From Gemmatimonadaceae bacterium (GTDB lineage Bacteria > Gemmatimonadota > Gemmatimonadetes > Gemmatimonadales > Gemmatimonadaceae): 64,000 nt of DNA. Of the stretch, positions 1-9,097 are shown one piece after another; within the stretch, counting starts at the first letter, position 1, and each line of letters opens with the position of its first letter. The notes under the pieces are model-generated. The model was not told the origin of the DNA, did not search any database, and was given only the letters and a program-made list of their open reading frames with translations. The stretch is from the NCBI GenBank assembly GCA_025931335.1, contig JAICNG010000002.1:1-64000 (forward strand), read 5' to 3'. The translations under genes were made by a program, and so were the position numbers.

Positions 1-11
1 GGCCCTGCCCC

Positions 12-1163
12 TCAGAACCATCCCTGCGTGTACGCCGCCTCGCGCGCGGCCTGAGCCGCACTCCGCGCATAGGCGCGCGCCTGCGCGGCCACCTCGCGCG
101 CCGCGCTCGCGTTCACGCGAACCGCGCGCGCCGCCGCACGCGCCTGCTGGCCGAGCAGCTCGTGGTCGAAATCGAAGTCGAAATCGAAGTCGAAGTCGCC
201 ACGGATCATTGGACCCATCGGTGGCATCGGCGGCATGGGAGCCATGGGGGCCACGTGCACGCGCGGGAAGGCGATGTCGTCTCCATCGAAGTGGAACGAC
301 ATGCCACGCCGCGTGTTCCGGAAGTCCGACGCCTTCCCCAGCGTCACTCGCACCGTCTTGTAGCCGCCGTCGGACCACACCCGCAGCTCCACGTTGTCAC
401 CCGGCTTCGCCTTGGCGATCTCGCGACGGAACCGCTGTATGCGCGAGCCGGCGATCTGCGCGTCGCCCGCATCCTCGGACCGCACGCGCACGTCGACGCC
501 ATTGATCGCGGCGATGCGATCGCCCTCAAAGATCCCCGCCTTCTCGGCCGGGCCCGATTCCATCACGCTGCTGACGAAAATGCCGATCGTGTCGCGCTTG
601 CTGCCGCTCGTCCCAAGCCCGAGGCCGAGCACCGGCCGGTCGTCGAGATCGATCTGCGTGATGCGGCGACGGCTGGGCAGATCCGCCGCGGCGATCGTCT
701 TCACGCGCACGGTACGGAACTGCCCGTCATCGTAGACGCGAAGCTCGACGTTGTCACCGGGCTTCACCTTCCGCAGCTCGCGCGTGAGGCGGCGGCTGAG
801 GATTCCCGACATGTCGGGCTCACCGGCGTCGGCGCTCGAGAGCGTCAGCTTCACGCCGTTGATCGCCGCAATGCGGTTGCCCTCTTCCAGGCCTGCCTGC
901 TCGGCTGGCCCGCCGGACGTGATCGACGTAATCAGCAGGCCGAGCGTGTCGCGCTCGCCGCCGCTGGACGTCCCGACGCCGAGGACTGCGCGATCCTCAT
1001 CGTCACCACCGATGGTCCACGCGCGCACGGCACTGGGGGCCGGCGTGCGCTCCCGCTCACGTTCACGCTCGCGTTCGCGCTCCTGGCCAAACGCGTACCA
1101 GGGGAGCAGCATGACCGCCACGGCGGCGATCGTAAATTGACGAAGCAGCATAGATGACCTCAT
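12..1163 (-). CDS. Secreted protein with two PDZ domains
   Basis: Signal-like N-terminus; two PDZ-like blocks (VLGVGTSS...GPAEQAGLEEGNRIAAINGVKL and VLGLGLGTS...GPAEKAGIFEGDRIAAINGVDV); low-complexity (ER)n and (FD)n tracts. Confidence 0.85.
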   Translation of the reverse strand: MRSSMLLRQFTIAAVAVMLLPWYAFGQERERERERERERTPAPSAVRAWTIGGDDEDRAVLGVGTSSGGERDTLGLLITSITSGGPAEQAGLEEGNRIAAINGVKLTLSSADAGEPDMSGILSRRLTRELRKVKPGDNVELRVYDDGQFRTVRVKTIAAADLPSRRRITQIDLDDRPVLGLGLGTSGSKRDTIGIFVSSVMESGPAEKAGIFEGDRIAAINGVDVRVRSEDAGDAQIAGSRIQRFRREIAKAKPGDNVELRVWSDGGYKTVRVTLGKASDFRNTRRGMSFHFDGDDIAFPRVHVAPMAPMPPMPPMGPMIRGDFDFDFDFDFDHELLGQQARAAARAVRVNASAAREVAAQARAYARSAAQAAREAAYTQGWF

Positions 1164-1302
1164 GGGTTGACTGGTTCCGTGAGGTCAGACACGGAGGCTC
1201 CGGGAAAGGGTTGCTTGCCTCTTTTTCGGCGCGTTTCGGCCAGACGACCGGGGCAGACGCCCCCGGCATTCTCCGCCAGCCCGAACGTGCCCATATTGCG
1301 GC

Positions 1303-2433
1303 ATGGCCACGACGCACGGCGGCGGTCCCGACCTCCACGAGTTCCACCACCACTGGCAGGACGAGGCTGACGCCGCGTTCCTCTACCGCGTTCTCGCCGG
1401 GACCGAAGCCGACGCGAAGAAGCGCGACATCTACGCGCGCCTGGCTGAGGTCGAGGATCGCCACGTTCAGATCTGGGCGGAGCTGCTGTCGCGGAATGGC
1501 CGGCCGCCGTCGGCGCACCGTCCGAGTGCGCGGGCGCGACTCCTGGCGTTCCTCGGACGACGGTTCGGTCCGAACTTCCTCCTGCCGCTTCTTCTCGCCG
1601 AGGAGGGGCGCGAGGTCAAGGGATACCTGGCGCTGCATCGCTCGACGCCCAGCGGCGCCGTCGGCGGAAACGAAGCGCTCGTCCTCGCGCGAGAATCGGC
1701 CGAGCACGCCACTACGCTCGCCGCGATTTCGGGAAAGAGCGCCGAACCCTGGCACCGCGCCGAATCGGGCGGATTTTTGCGCAACGTCGTGTACGGCTTC
1801 AACGACGGCCTCACGGCGAACTTCGGCCTCGTCGCCGGCGTGCTCGGCGCCGCCTCGATCAACGCGCACGAGACGATCATCGTCGCCGGCGTGGCCGGCC
1901 TCATCGCCGACGCGCTCTCGATGGGATCGAGCGGGTACCTCGCCGCGAAGAGCGAGCAGGAGGTCTACGCCCACGAGATCGCGATGGAGCGGCAGGAGAT
2001 CGAGCTCATGCCGGAGGTCGAGCGTGATGAGCTCGCGCTGATCTACGAGGCGAAAGGAATGCACGCCGACGCCGCGCACGCGCTGGCGACGGAGGTCATG
2101 GCCGATCCGCAGCGCATGCTCGACGAGAAAGTGCAGGAGGAGCTCAAGATCGGGGAGCAGGGGGCGTCGCCGCTGCGGGAAGGATGGGTCACGGGACTCG
2201 CGACCGCGTTTGGCGCCGTCATTCCCGTCGGGCCCTTTCTGTTTCTCGAGGGAATGCCCGCCATCTGGGTGTCTTTCATTATCTCGATGGCCTCCCATTT
2301 CCTCGTGGGCGCGGCGCGATCGGTCTTCACCGGGCGTGGGGTGATTCGTTCCGGGATGGACATGTTCGTCGTCGGCCTCGGGGTCGCCGTGGTCGGATAT
2401 CTCGTCGGCGACTGGGTTGCAGGGATCTTGTGA
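1303..2433 (+). CDS. Ferritin-like/rubrerythrin domain fused to VIT1/CCC1-family transporter
   Basis: N-terminal ferritin-like segment (DEADAAFLYRVLAG...EVEDRHVQIW) followed by VIT1 segment (GFNDGLTANFGLVAGVLGA...DALSMGSSGYLAAKSE). Confidence 0.88.
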   Translation: MATTHGGGPDLHEFHHHWQDEADAAFLYRVLAGTEADAKKRDIYARLAEVEDRHVQIWAELLSRNGRPPSAHRPSARARLLAFLGRRFGPNFLLPLLLAEEGREVKGYLALHRSTPSGAVGGNEALVLARESAEHATTLAAISGKSAEPWHRAESGGFLRNVVYGFNDGLTANFGLVAGVLGAASINAHETIIVAGVAGLIADALSMGSSGYLAAKSEQEVYAHEIAMERQEIELMPEVERDELALIYEAKGMHADAAHALATEVMADPQRMLDEKVQEELKIGEQGASPLREGWVTGLATAFGAVIPVGPFLFLEGMPAIWVSFIISMASHFLVGAARSVFTGRGVIRSGMDMFVVGLGVAVVGYLVGDWVAGIL

Positions 2434-2513
2434 CCGCTGAGCGCGACGACGCGCCTATCGCCCCCTCACAAACCGGCTCGTATCTTCCCGACAGCGACCG
2501 ACGGCGGTACGCT

Positions 2514-5432
2514 GTGACCGGACTACTCGACATCCTGAAGGCTGGCTTCGCGGGGGAGTACGCGATCGAGCGCGAGCTCCCCGGCGGCGGCATGAGCCGC
2601 CTGTTCCTCGCACGCGATCACTCGCTGCGCCGGCAGGTCGTGATCAAGATCCTGCCGCCCGAGCTCACGCACGAGGTGAGCGCCGCGCGCTTCGTGCGCG
2701 AGAGCGAGATCACCGCACAGCTCCAGCATCCGCACATCCTGCCGATCCTCGCCGCGGGCAATCGCGGGGACTTCCTCTATTACATCATGCCGTACGTCCC
2801 CGGCGAGTCGCTGCGCTCCCGCCTGCGCCGCGAAGGCCGGCTCGGCGTTCAGGACGCGGTTCGAATGCTCTCGGAGATCGCCGATGCGCTCGCCTACGCG
2901 CACGGCGAGGGGGTCATCCATCGCGACATCAAGCCGGAGAACATCCTGCTCGAGGGAAAGCACGCCGTGATCGCGGACTTCGGGATCGCGCACGCGCTGC
3001 ATGGCGCCGAGACGGCGGAACGGCTCACCGTCTCGGGGATGGCAGTGGGGACAGTGGGGTACATGGCCCCGGAGCAGGCCGCGGGGGAGCGGGCCGTGGA
3101 TGGCCGGGCGGACATCTACGCACTCGGCATCGTGGGCTACGAGATGCTCGCGGGCCGTCCTCCGTTCGAGGCGACGAACGCGCAAGCGCTCCTCGTCGCC
3201 CACTTGACCGAGGAGGCCGCGCCGCTCTTCCGCGTGCGCCCGGAGGTCCCGCGCATCGTCAGCGATGCGCTCGCGCGCGCGATGGCGAAAGCCCCGCAAG
3301 ACCGGTGGCAGACCGCCGACCTGTTGCGCGATGCGCTCGACGAGGGGCGAACCCCCACGACGCAGACGCGGGGATTCCAGCTCCCGGTCCGGTCCCGGCG
3401 CTGGCAAGTGGCGACGTTGTGCCTAACGGCGCTCGCCGTCGCCGGGGCGGCCGCCGTCACGCACGGAATGCGCAACACCGCGCTCGATCCGAACGTGGTC
3501 GCCGTCGCCCCCTTCGACGTGATCGCGGCCGACGCCGAGACCCGCACGCTCTGGCGTGAAGGGATCGTCGATGTGCTCGCCCGCAAGCTCGACGGGGCCG
3601 GCCCACTGAGGTCGGTGTCCTCGGCCGTGGTGTTGAAGCGCTGGAAGGGACGCGCCGACGCGGCCTCGGCATCCGCGCTGGGACAGCGCACCGGAGCGGG
3701 GCTCGTCGTCTACGGCACGGTCCTCGGCGTCGGTCCCGATTCGGTCGAGCTGTCGGCGACGCTGTACGATGTCCGGCGCGGCGTCCGGATCGGGATCGAA
3801 GTCGAGCGCCGCGACGCGACGTCGCAGATGACCCGGCTCGCCGATTCCGTTTCGTTAGGGCTCCTGCGCGAGCTGGGGCGAACTCGTCCGATCGGGGCGG
3901 TGCGCAGCTCCTCCCTCGGCTCCACCTCCATGCCCGCGCTCAAGGCATTCCTCCGCGGAGAGCAGCTTTATCGGCGGACGGCATGGGACTCGGCGCTCGC
4001 GCAGTACGAGCTGGCCTTCTCGACCGACACGACCTTCGCGCTCGCGTTTCGACGGTTTGGGCTTACGCGCTACTGGCAGCGCGGTGGGCTGGATTCGCTC
4101 GTCACCGCCACTCGCCTGCGTGCAGGCGCGTTCAATCGGGGGCTGTCGCCACGCGACTCGCTCTTGCTGGTGTCGGACTCGCTCGCCGCCGCCATGAGCC
4201 TTCCCGATGCCGACGGCCGGTATTGGGGGCGCGCGCGACGGCTCTTCGCATCGCTCGACGTCGCGTCGCGCATCTACAAGGACGATCCCGAAGTGTGGGC
4301 GGCCCTTGGCGAAGCGCGCCACCACTACGGGTACGGCGCTCCGGTGCGAGTGACGGATGCCAGCGTTCTCGAAGCCTTCGACCGCGCGATCGCGCTCGAT
4401 TCGGCCTTCGCCCCCGCGTACATCCATGCGGTCGAGCATGCGCTCACCCATCACGGCGACAAGGCCGCGCGCCGTTACGCCCGCGCCTACCTCGCGCTCG
4501 ATCCGAGTGATGCGGAGGCCGAGGGCATTCGGCTCGTCGATCGGCTTCTCGCGCAAGGCGCGCCGGGTCCGGAGTGGGTTGGCCGACAGCTGACCCCCGA
4601 GCCGCGAGACGTGTTGGCGAATGCCTGGTTCGCCGTTCGGCGGTGGGCGGACACGTCGGAGCTCGCCATTCGGATCGCTCGCATGCTGCTGCAATCGGGC
4701 GAGACGGAGCGCGACGTCCGCACGTGGGAGTCGCGCCTGGCGAGCGCGCTCGCCTATCGAGGACACCTCGCGGAAGCGAGATCCGTCGCGCGCGCTCCCT
4801 CGCCACGGTTCGTCTCCGAGCTCGCACTGCTCGACGCCTTCCCCGACGACAGCGCGCGCACACTCTTCGGCGAATGGCTCGCACGTGGCACTGGGGCACC
4901 CGAGCTCGCGCTTCCGTGGTGGGGCCGGCGAGGGGACGTCGCCTCGATCACTCGCGCGGCGGACGTGGCGCAGGGGAGGCTCACGAGCGAAGACGCAGCC
5001 GTTCGCCGATCCGCGCATCACGTGCTCGGGGCGGCACGGGCGTACCTGGCGCTCGCGCGACACGACACCGCTCAGGCGCTGCGCGAATTCGCACGGCTGT
5101 CCGACACGTTGTGCCTCGGTTGCTATGGCGACCGCCTGGCGTACGCACAAGTGCTGATGGCGCGCGGAGAGCTGGGCACCGCGGCCCAGGTTCTGGGCGA
5201 GCGCCTCTACTCGCTCTTGAGCCCGCTCGAGGTCCTGTTCCTCGTGGAGCAGGGCGAGGTCGCCGAGCGTTTGGGCGATCGGCGAACCGCGGTCCAGGCA
5301 TACCGGCGCGTCGTGAGCACCTGGGCGCGTGCCGATCCGTCGCTCCAGGCGTTCGTCGCCAAGGCGTCGCGCGCGCTGGAGCGGATGGGGGCGGGATCCG
5401 AGCTCGTCATCGCGACATCGTCAGCTCGCTGA
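2514..5432 (+). CDS. Serine/threonine protein kinase with C-terminal TPR-like region
   Basis: Kinase motifs VIKIL, HRDIKPENILL, DFGIAHAL, APEQAAGE; GTG start at 2514 chosen within ORF 2184..5432. Confidence 0.9.
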   Translation: MTGLLDILKAGFAGEYAIERELPGGGMSRLFLARDHSLRRQVVIKILPPELTHEVSAARFVRESEITAQLQHPHILPILAAGNRGDFLYYIMPYVPGESLRSRLRREGRLGVQDAVRMLSEIADALAYAHGEGVIHRDIKPENILLEGKHAVIADFGIAHALHGAETAERLTVSGMAVGTVGYMAPEQAAGERAVDGRADIYALGIVGYEMLAGRPPFEATNAQALLVAHLTEEAAPLFRVRPEVPRIVSDALARAMAKAPQDRWQTADLLRDALDEGRTPTTQTRGFQLPVRSRRWQVATLCLTALAVAGAAAVTHGMRNTALDPNVVAVAPFDVIAADAETRTLWREGIVDVLARKLDGAGPLRSVSSAVVLKRWKGRADAASASALGQRTGAGLVVYGTVLGVGPDSVELSATLYDVRRGVRIGIEVERRDATSQMTRLADSVSLGLLRELGRTRPIGAVRSSSLGSTSMPALKAFLRGEQLYRRTAWDSALAQYELAFSTDTTFALAFRRFGLTRYWQRGGLDSLVTATRLRAGAFNRGLSPRDSLLLVSDSLAAAMSLPDADGRYWGRARRLFASLDVASRIYKDDPEVWAALGEARHHYGYGAPVRVTDASVLEAFDRAIALDSAFAPAYIHAVEHALTHHGDKAARRYARAYLALDPSDAEAEGIRLVDRLLAQGAPGPEWVGRQLTPEPRDVLANAWFAVRRWADTSELAIRIARMLLQSGETERDVRTWESRLASALAYRGHLAEARSVARAPSPRFVSELALLDAFPDDSARTLFGEWLARGTGAPELALPWWGRRGDVASITRAADVAQGRLTSEDAAVRRSAHHVLGAARAYLALARHDTAQALREFARLSDTLCLGCYGDRLAYAQVLMARGELGTAAQVLGERLYSLLSPLEVLFLVEQGEVAERLGDRRTAVQAYRRVVSTWARADPSLQAFVAKASRALERMGAGSELVIATSSAR

Positions 5433-5593
5433 GCCGCGACGCGCCACACGTGTGGCGCACTCGCCGCTCGCTGATCTCTCTTCACGACCGTGGAGGGCGC
5501 GCCGACGTGAGGAACAGGTGCACTCCGCGTGGTCTCCAACATGCTCCAACTACTTGATTCTCCACGCTCCGCTCTCTCCCCCACGAGGACCAC

Positions 5594-6172
5594 ATGCACC
5601 GCTTTCTCGCAGCCACGCTGATTGCGACGACGCTCTCGGCCTGCGACGCGCCGACGCCGACGGCACCGATGTCGCCCACCGAGGTTGCCCTGGCTCGCAC
5701 CGGAGATCCGCCGCCTCCACCGGAAGACGCCGACGTGCTTGGGTTTTTCGGCGCGACTGAGTCCTTTGGTGTGGCAGCCCTCGCCGAGGGCGAGCCGCCG
5801 ACGATCGATCCGGGACCCCTCGAGTTTTCGCTCGACGGCCGCTACTTCCTGAGCGGGGGTGGAATGAACGGGTGGCTCCGTCTGTCGAGCGCCAGCGGGA
5901 CGGTGATCACCTTCTCGGATCCACGCGTCACGTTCCGAGATGGAGGCACGGCCATCGGAAGCGGGATCATCAAAGTGGTGTTCGACCACGGGTACCTGAT
6001 CATCGATCTCGCCACGGACGTCGTGGGCGCCACGTTCTCGAACGTCTGCGCGGCCGGGGGGGATCCATGCGCCGTCATCGACATTGCCGGCGCTGACTTT
6101 TGGGGACTGGAAGGGGGATTTGCCGAAGTGGACGGGACGCTGGTGGTGGTCGCGGAGATCGAAGCCCCCTGA
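5594..6172 (+). CDS. Hypothetical lipoprotein
   Basis: Signal peptide with lipobox (TTLSAC). Confidence 0.7.
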   Translation: MHRFLAATLIATTLSACDAPTPTAPMSPTEVALARTGDPPPPPEDADVLGFFGATESFGVAALAEGEPPTIDPGPLEFSLDGRYFLSGGGMNGWLRLSSASGTVITFSDPRVTFRDGGTAIGSGIIKVVFDHGYLIIDLATDVVGATFSNVCAAGGDPCAVIDIAGADFWGLEGGFAEVDGTLVVVAEIEAP

Positions 6173-6296
6173 CTGAACGCGGTGGCGTGGCCGCCTTCGC
6201 CTTGATGATGATTCTCGACACCTGCCGCAGACTCGCGACAGACCCATCGAGGGAGAGGTCACGCCTAGCGCGTTGACTCGAAACGATTTAGCTAGA

Positions 6297-6493
6297 CTAA
6301 CCCTCGCGGCACCCGGTCTGCACCAGCTGCGGCACGCCCCGAGGCCCGTGCCGGCGTAGACGTAGCCTCCCCAGCGATTCCGGCACGGGCTCGGCGGCGC
6401 CAGACCCCCGAAGGGATCTAAGGGGATCGACGGGATCAAGGGCATCGACGGGATCAATAGAAACGGCCGCCTGAGTGCGCGGCCGTTTTTTTT
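6297..6493 (+). ncRNA. Candidate intergenic transcript ending in a strong hairpin/T-tract
   Basis: AT-rich TTGACT/TAGACT stretch upstream, 10-bp inverted repeat CCCGTGCCGG (6345-6354)/CCGGCACGGG (6380-6389), then AAACGGCCGC...GCGGCCGTTTTTTTT. Speculative. Confidence 0.25.
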
Positions 6494-6534
6494 CCCCCGG
6501 ATCCCTTCGACCTCTTCGATCGCCTTGGTTCCCC
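6408..6534. repeat. Inverted repeat with GATCGA-word arms around a terminator hairpin
   Basis: aagggatctaaggggatcgacgggatcaaggg...aaacggccgc ctgagtgc gcggccgttttttttcccccggatcccttcgacctcttcgatcgcc between convergent genes. Confidence 0.75.
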
Positions 6535-6541
6535 TGAGTCC

Positions 6542-9016
6542 TCACCCCACCACGATGTTGATCAGTCTCCCGGGGACGAACACGACCTTTTTCGGCTCGC
6601 CGGAGATGAACTTCCTGATCCCGTCGTCGGCGAGGGCGGCCTTGAGCGCGTCCTCCTTCGTGATGTTCGGCGACACGTGGAGGCGGCCGCGCACCTTGCC
6701 GTTTACCTGCACGACCAGCTCGATCGTCTCCTCCGCCGCCAGCGCCTCGTCGTAGGCAGGCCACCCGGACTCGAAGATCCCCCGGTCATGGCCCAGCCGC
6801 TCCCACAACTCCTCGGCGATGTGCGGCGCGAAGGGCGCCACCAGCTGCACGAGCGGCTCGACCTCCGTGCGGTGTGCGCGCCGTTCCCCGGCGCGCAGCA
6901 CGTTCATGTACTCCATCATCGCCGCGACGGCGGTGTTGTAGCCGAGCCGGGGGATGTCGCCACCGACCTTCTTGATCGTCTGGTGCAGCTTCCGCATCAC
7001 CGGCGGCTCCGCGGCGCCATCCTCACGGCGCTCGAGCACCGTCGTCCACAGACGGTCGAGGAAGCGGCGCACCCCCGAGATGCTCCGATCCCGGAAATCC
7101 CCACCCTCCTCGAACGGGCCGAGGAACATGAGGTAGGTTCGGAAGGCGTCGGCTCCCCACTCGCGAATGTACTCGTCAGGCACCACGACGTTGCCGCGAC
7201 TCTTCGACATCTTGGCGCCCTCGCGGACGATCATCCCGTGGGCGCGGAACTTCTTGAACGGCTCCTCGAAATCGACGTGCCCGAGCTCGTTCAGCACCAT
7301 GGTGATGAACCGTGAGTACAACAGGTGCAGCACCGCGTGCTCGTTGCCGCCGATGTAGGAGGTGACCGGCAGCCACCGCCGCGTGCGCGCAGCATCGAAG
7401 GGGCGATCGTCGAACTCGGTGCTCGGATATCGCAGGAAATACCAGGCGCTGTCGAGGAACGTGTCCGACACGTCGGTCTCGCGCCGGCCCATGCCTCCGC
7501 ACTCCGGGCACGGCACGCGATACCACTCCTCGTGACGCGCCAGCGGCGAGATCCCCGTGTCGTCCGGACGGAAGTCCTTCACAAAAGGGAGCGCCACCGG
7601 CAGGTCCTGCTCGGGGACCGCCTGCATTCCACAGTCATCGCAATAGATGATGGGAATCGGAGGGCCCCAGTACCGCTGCCGCGAGATGCACCAGTCATGC
7701 AGACGGTAGTGGACGACCGGCTTCGCCGTTCCCGCAGCCTCGAGCCACGCGACGATGCGTTGCTTCGCTTCCGGGACGGCGAGCCCGTCGAATTGCGCCG
7801 AGTGCACGAGCACGCCCCGCTCGTTGTCGGTGAAGGGCGCCTCGAGCGGCGCCTCCGCGCGCGTCTCGTCCTCGGCCACCACCCGCACGATCGGCAAACC
7901 GTACTTCGTCGCGAACTCGAAGTCGCGCTCGTCGTGCCCCGGCACGGCCATGATCGCGCCGGTGCCGTACTCCATGAGAACGTAATCGGCGATCCAGATC
8001 GGGATCGCATCGCCTGTAGCCGGGTTGCGCGCGAAGGCTCCAGTGAACACCCCGGTCTTCTCGCGCGCCTCGACACTTTTGCGCGTCGTTAGGTCCTGCC
8101 GTTTCGTGCGCTCGACGTAGGCCGCGACATCGGCGCGCCGCGCTCCCGTCGTGACCGAGTCCACCAACGGATGCTCGGGCGCGAGAACGAGGTAGGTCGC
8201 GCCGAAGATGGTGTCGGCCCTCGTGGTAAAGACCGGAATCGAGGCTTCCTCACTCCCCGCTCCTCGTTCCTCGCGCACCTTGAAGACGATCTCCGCCCCG
8301 TCCGACCGGCCGATCCAGTTCCGCTGGGCGTTCTTCGTCGAGTCCGACCAGTCGATCCAGTCCAGATTCTCGAGCAACCGCGACGCGTAATCGGTGATCC
8401 GGAAGAACCATTGCTCGAGAAACCGCTGCTCGACGGCCGTGCCGCAGCGCTCGCAGGCGCCGCTGATCACCTGCTCGTTGGCGAGGACGGTTTTGTCGAA
8501 CGGGCACCAGTTGACGGCCGCCTTCTGCTTGTAGGCGAGGCCGCGCTTCAGCAGCTGGAGGAAGATCCACTGCGTCCACTTGTAGTAGCGCGGGTCGGTC
8601 GTCGACAGCTCATGGTCCCAGTCGAGCATGAGCCCGGCACGACGCAGCTGGCGGCGGAAGTTCTCGATGTTCCGCGGAATGAGCTCCAGCGGATGGATGT
8701 CGACCTTGAGGGCGTAGTTCTCGGAGTGGATGCCGAACGCGTCGAAGCCGATGGGCTCGAAGACCGTGTGCCCTTGGAGACGCTGGAATCGTCCAAAGAT
8801 GTCGTTCCCCGTGAACGCGAAGAGGTTGCCGATGTGCAACCCCTCCGCCGAGGGGTACGGGAACATCATCAGGACGTAGTACGGCCGGTCTCCCCCATCG
8901 AGGTCGGCCCGGTTCGTCCCCTGAGCCTGCCAGCGGGCCTGCCACTTCTCCTCGATGGCGGCGGGGTCGTAGTTCGCCGATTCCTCGGCTAACGGTCTGG
9001 ACGTCGTGAGAGTCAT
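6542..9016 (-). CDS. leuS: Leucyl-tRNA synthetase
   Basis: FPYPSAEGLHIGN (HIGH-type), MSKSRGN (KMSKS), editing-domain VFTTRADTIFGATYLVLAPEHP; start MTLTTSRPL at 9016. Confidence 0.97.
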   Translation of the reverse strand: MTLTTSRPLAEESANYDPAAIEEKWQARWQAQGTNRADLDGGDRPYYVLMMFPYPSAEGLHIGNLFAFTGNDIFGRFQRLQGHTVFEPIGFDAFGIHSENYALKVDIHPLELIPRNIENFRRQLRRAGLMLDWDHELSTTDPRYYKWTQWIFLQLLKRGLAYKQKAAVNWCPFDKTVLANEQVISGACERCGTAVEQRFLEQWFFRITDYASRLLENLDWIDWSDSTKNAQRNWIGRSDGAEIVFKVREERGAGSEEASIPVFTTRADTIFGATYLVLAPEHPLVDSVTTGARRADVAAYVERTKRQDLTTRKSVEAREKTGVFTGAFARNPATGDAIPIWIADYVLMEYGTGAIMAVPGHDERDFEFATKYGLPIVRVVAEDETRAEAPLEAPFTDNERGVLVHSAQFDGLAVPEAKQRIVAWLEAAGTAKPVVHYRLHDWCISRQRYWGPPIPIIYCDDCGMQAVPEQDLPVALPFVKDFRPDDTGISPLARHEEWYRVPCPECGGMGRRETDVSDTFLDSAWYFLRYPSTEFDDRPFDAARTRRWLPVTSYIGGNEHAVLHLLYSRFITMVLNELGHVDFEEPFKKFRAHGMIVREGAKMSKSRGNVVVPDEYIREWGADAFRTYLMFLGPFEEGGDFRDRSISGVRRFLDRLWTTVLERREDGAAEPPVMRKLHQTIKKVGGDIPRLGYNTAVAAMMEYMNVLRAGERRAHRTEVEPLVQLVAPFAPHIAEELWERLGHDRGIFESGWPAYDEALAAEETIELVVQVNGKVRGRLHVSPNITKEDALKAALADDGIRKFISGEPKKVVFVPGRLINIVVG

Positions 9017-9074
9017 GTGAGGGCGGGCGGGGATGGCGTGGCCGTCGCCGCTCCGGGGTGCACTGCCGATGTCG

Positions 9075-9093
9075 AGCGCTTGCAAGCGCTTGC
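9075..9093. promoter_or_regulatory. Overlapping palindromes, candidate operator
   Basis: AGCGCTTGCAAGCGCT (9075-9090) is a perfect 16-bp palindrome overlapping GCAAGCGCTTGC (9082-9093), between divergent leuS and the chemotaxis receptor. Confidence 0.4.
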
Positions 9094-9097
9094 CTAA

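Noticed and set aside
1303-2433. Ferritin-like/VIT1 fusion as a novel architecture
   Set aside because: Ferritin-like plus VIT1 fusions (MbfA-type iron exporters) are already described.
5207-6457. Minus-strand ORF beginning MIPSMPLIPSIPLDPFGG as a cysteine-containing peptide gene
   Set aside because: Start lies in the word-repeat and the body is antisense to supported genes; no leader or maturation genes nearby.
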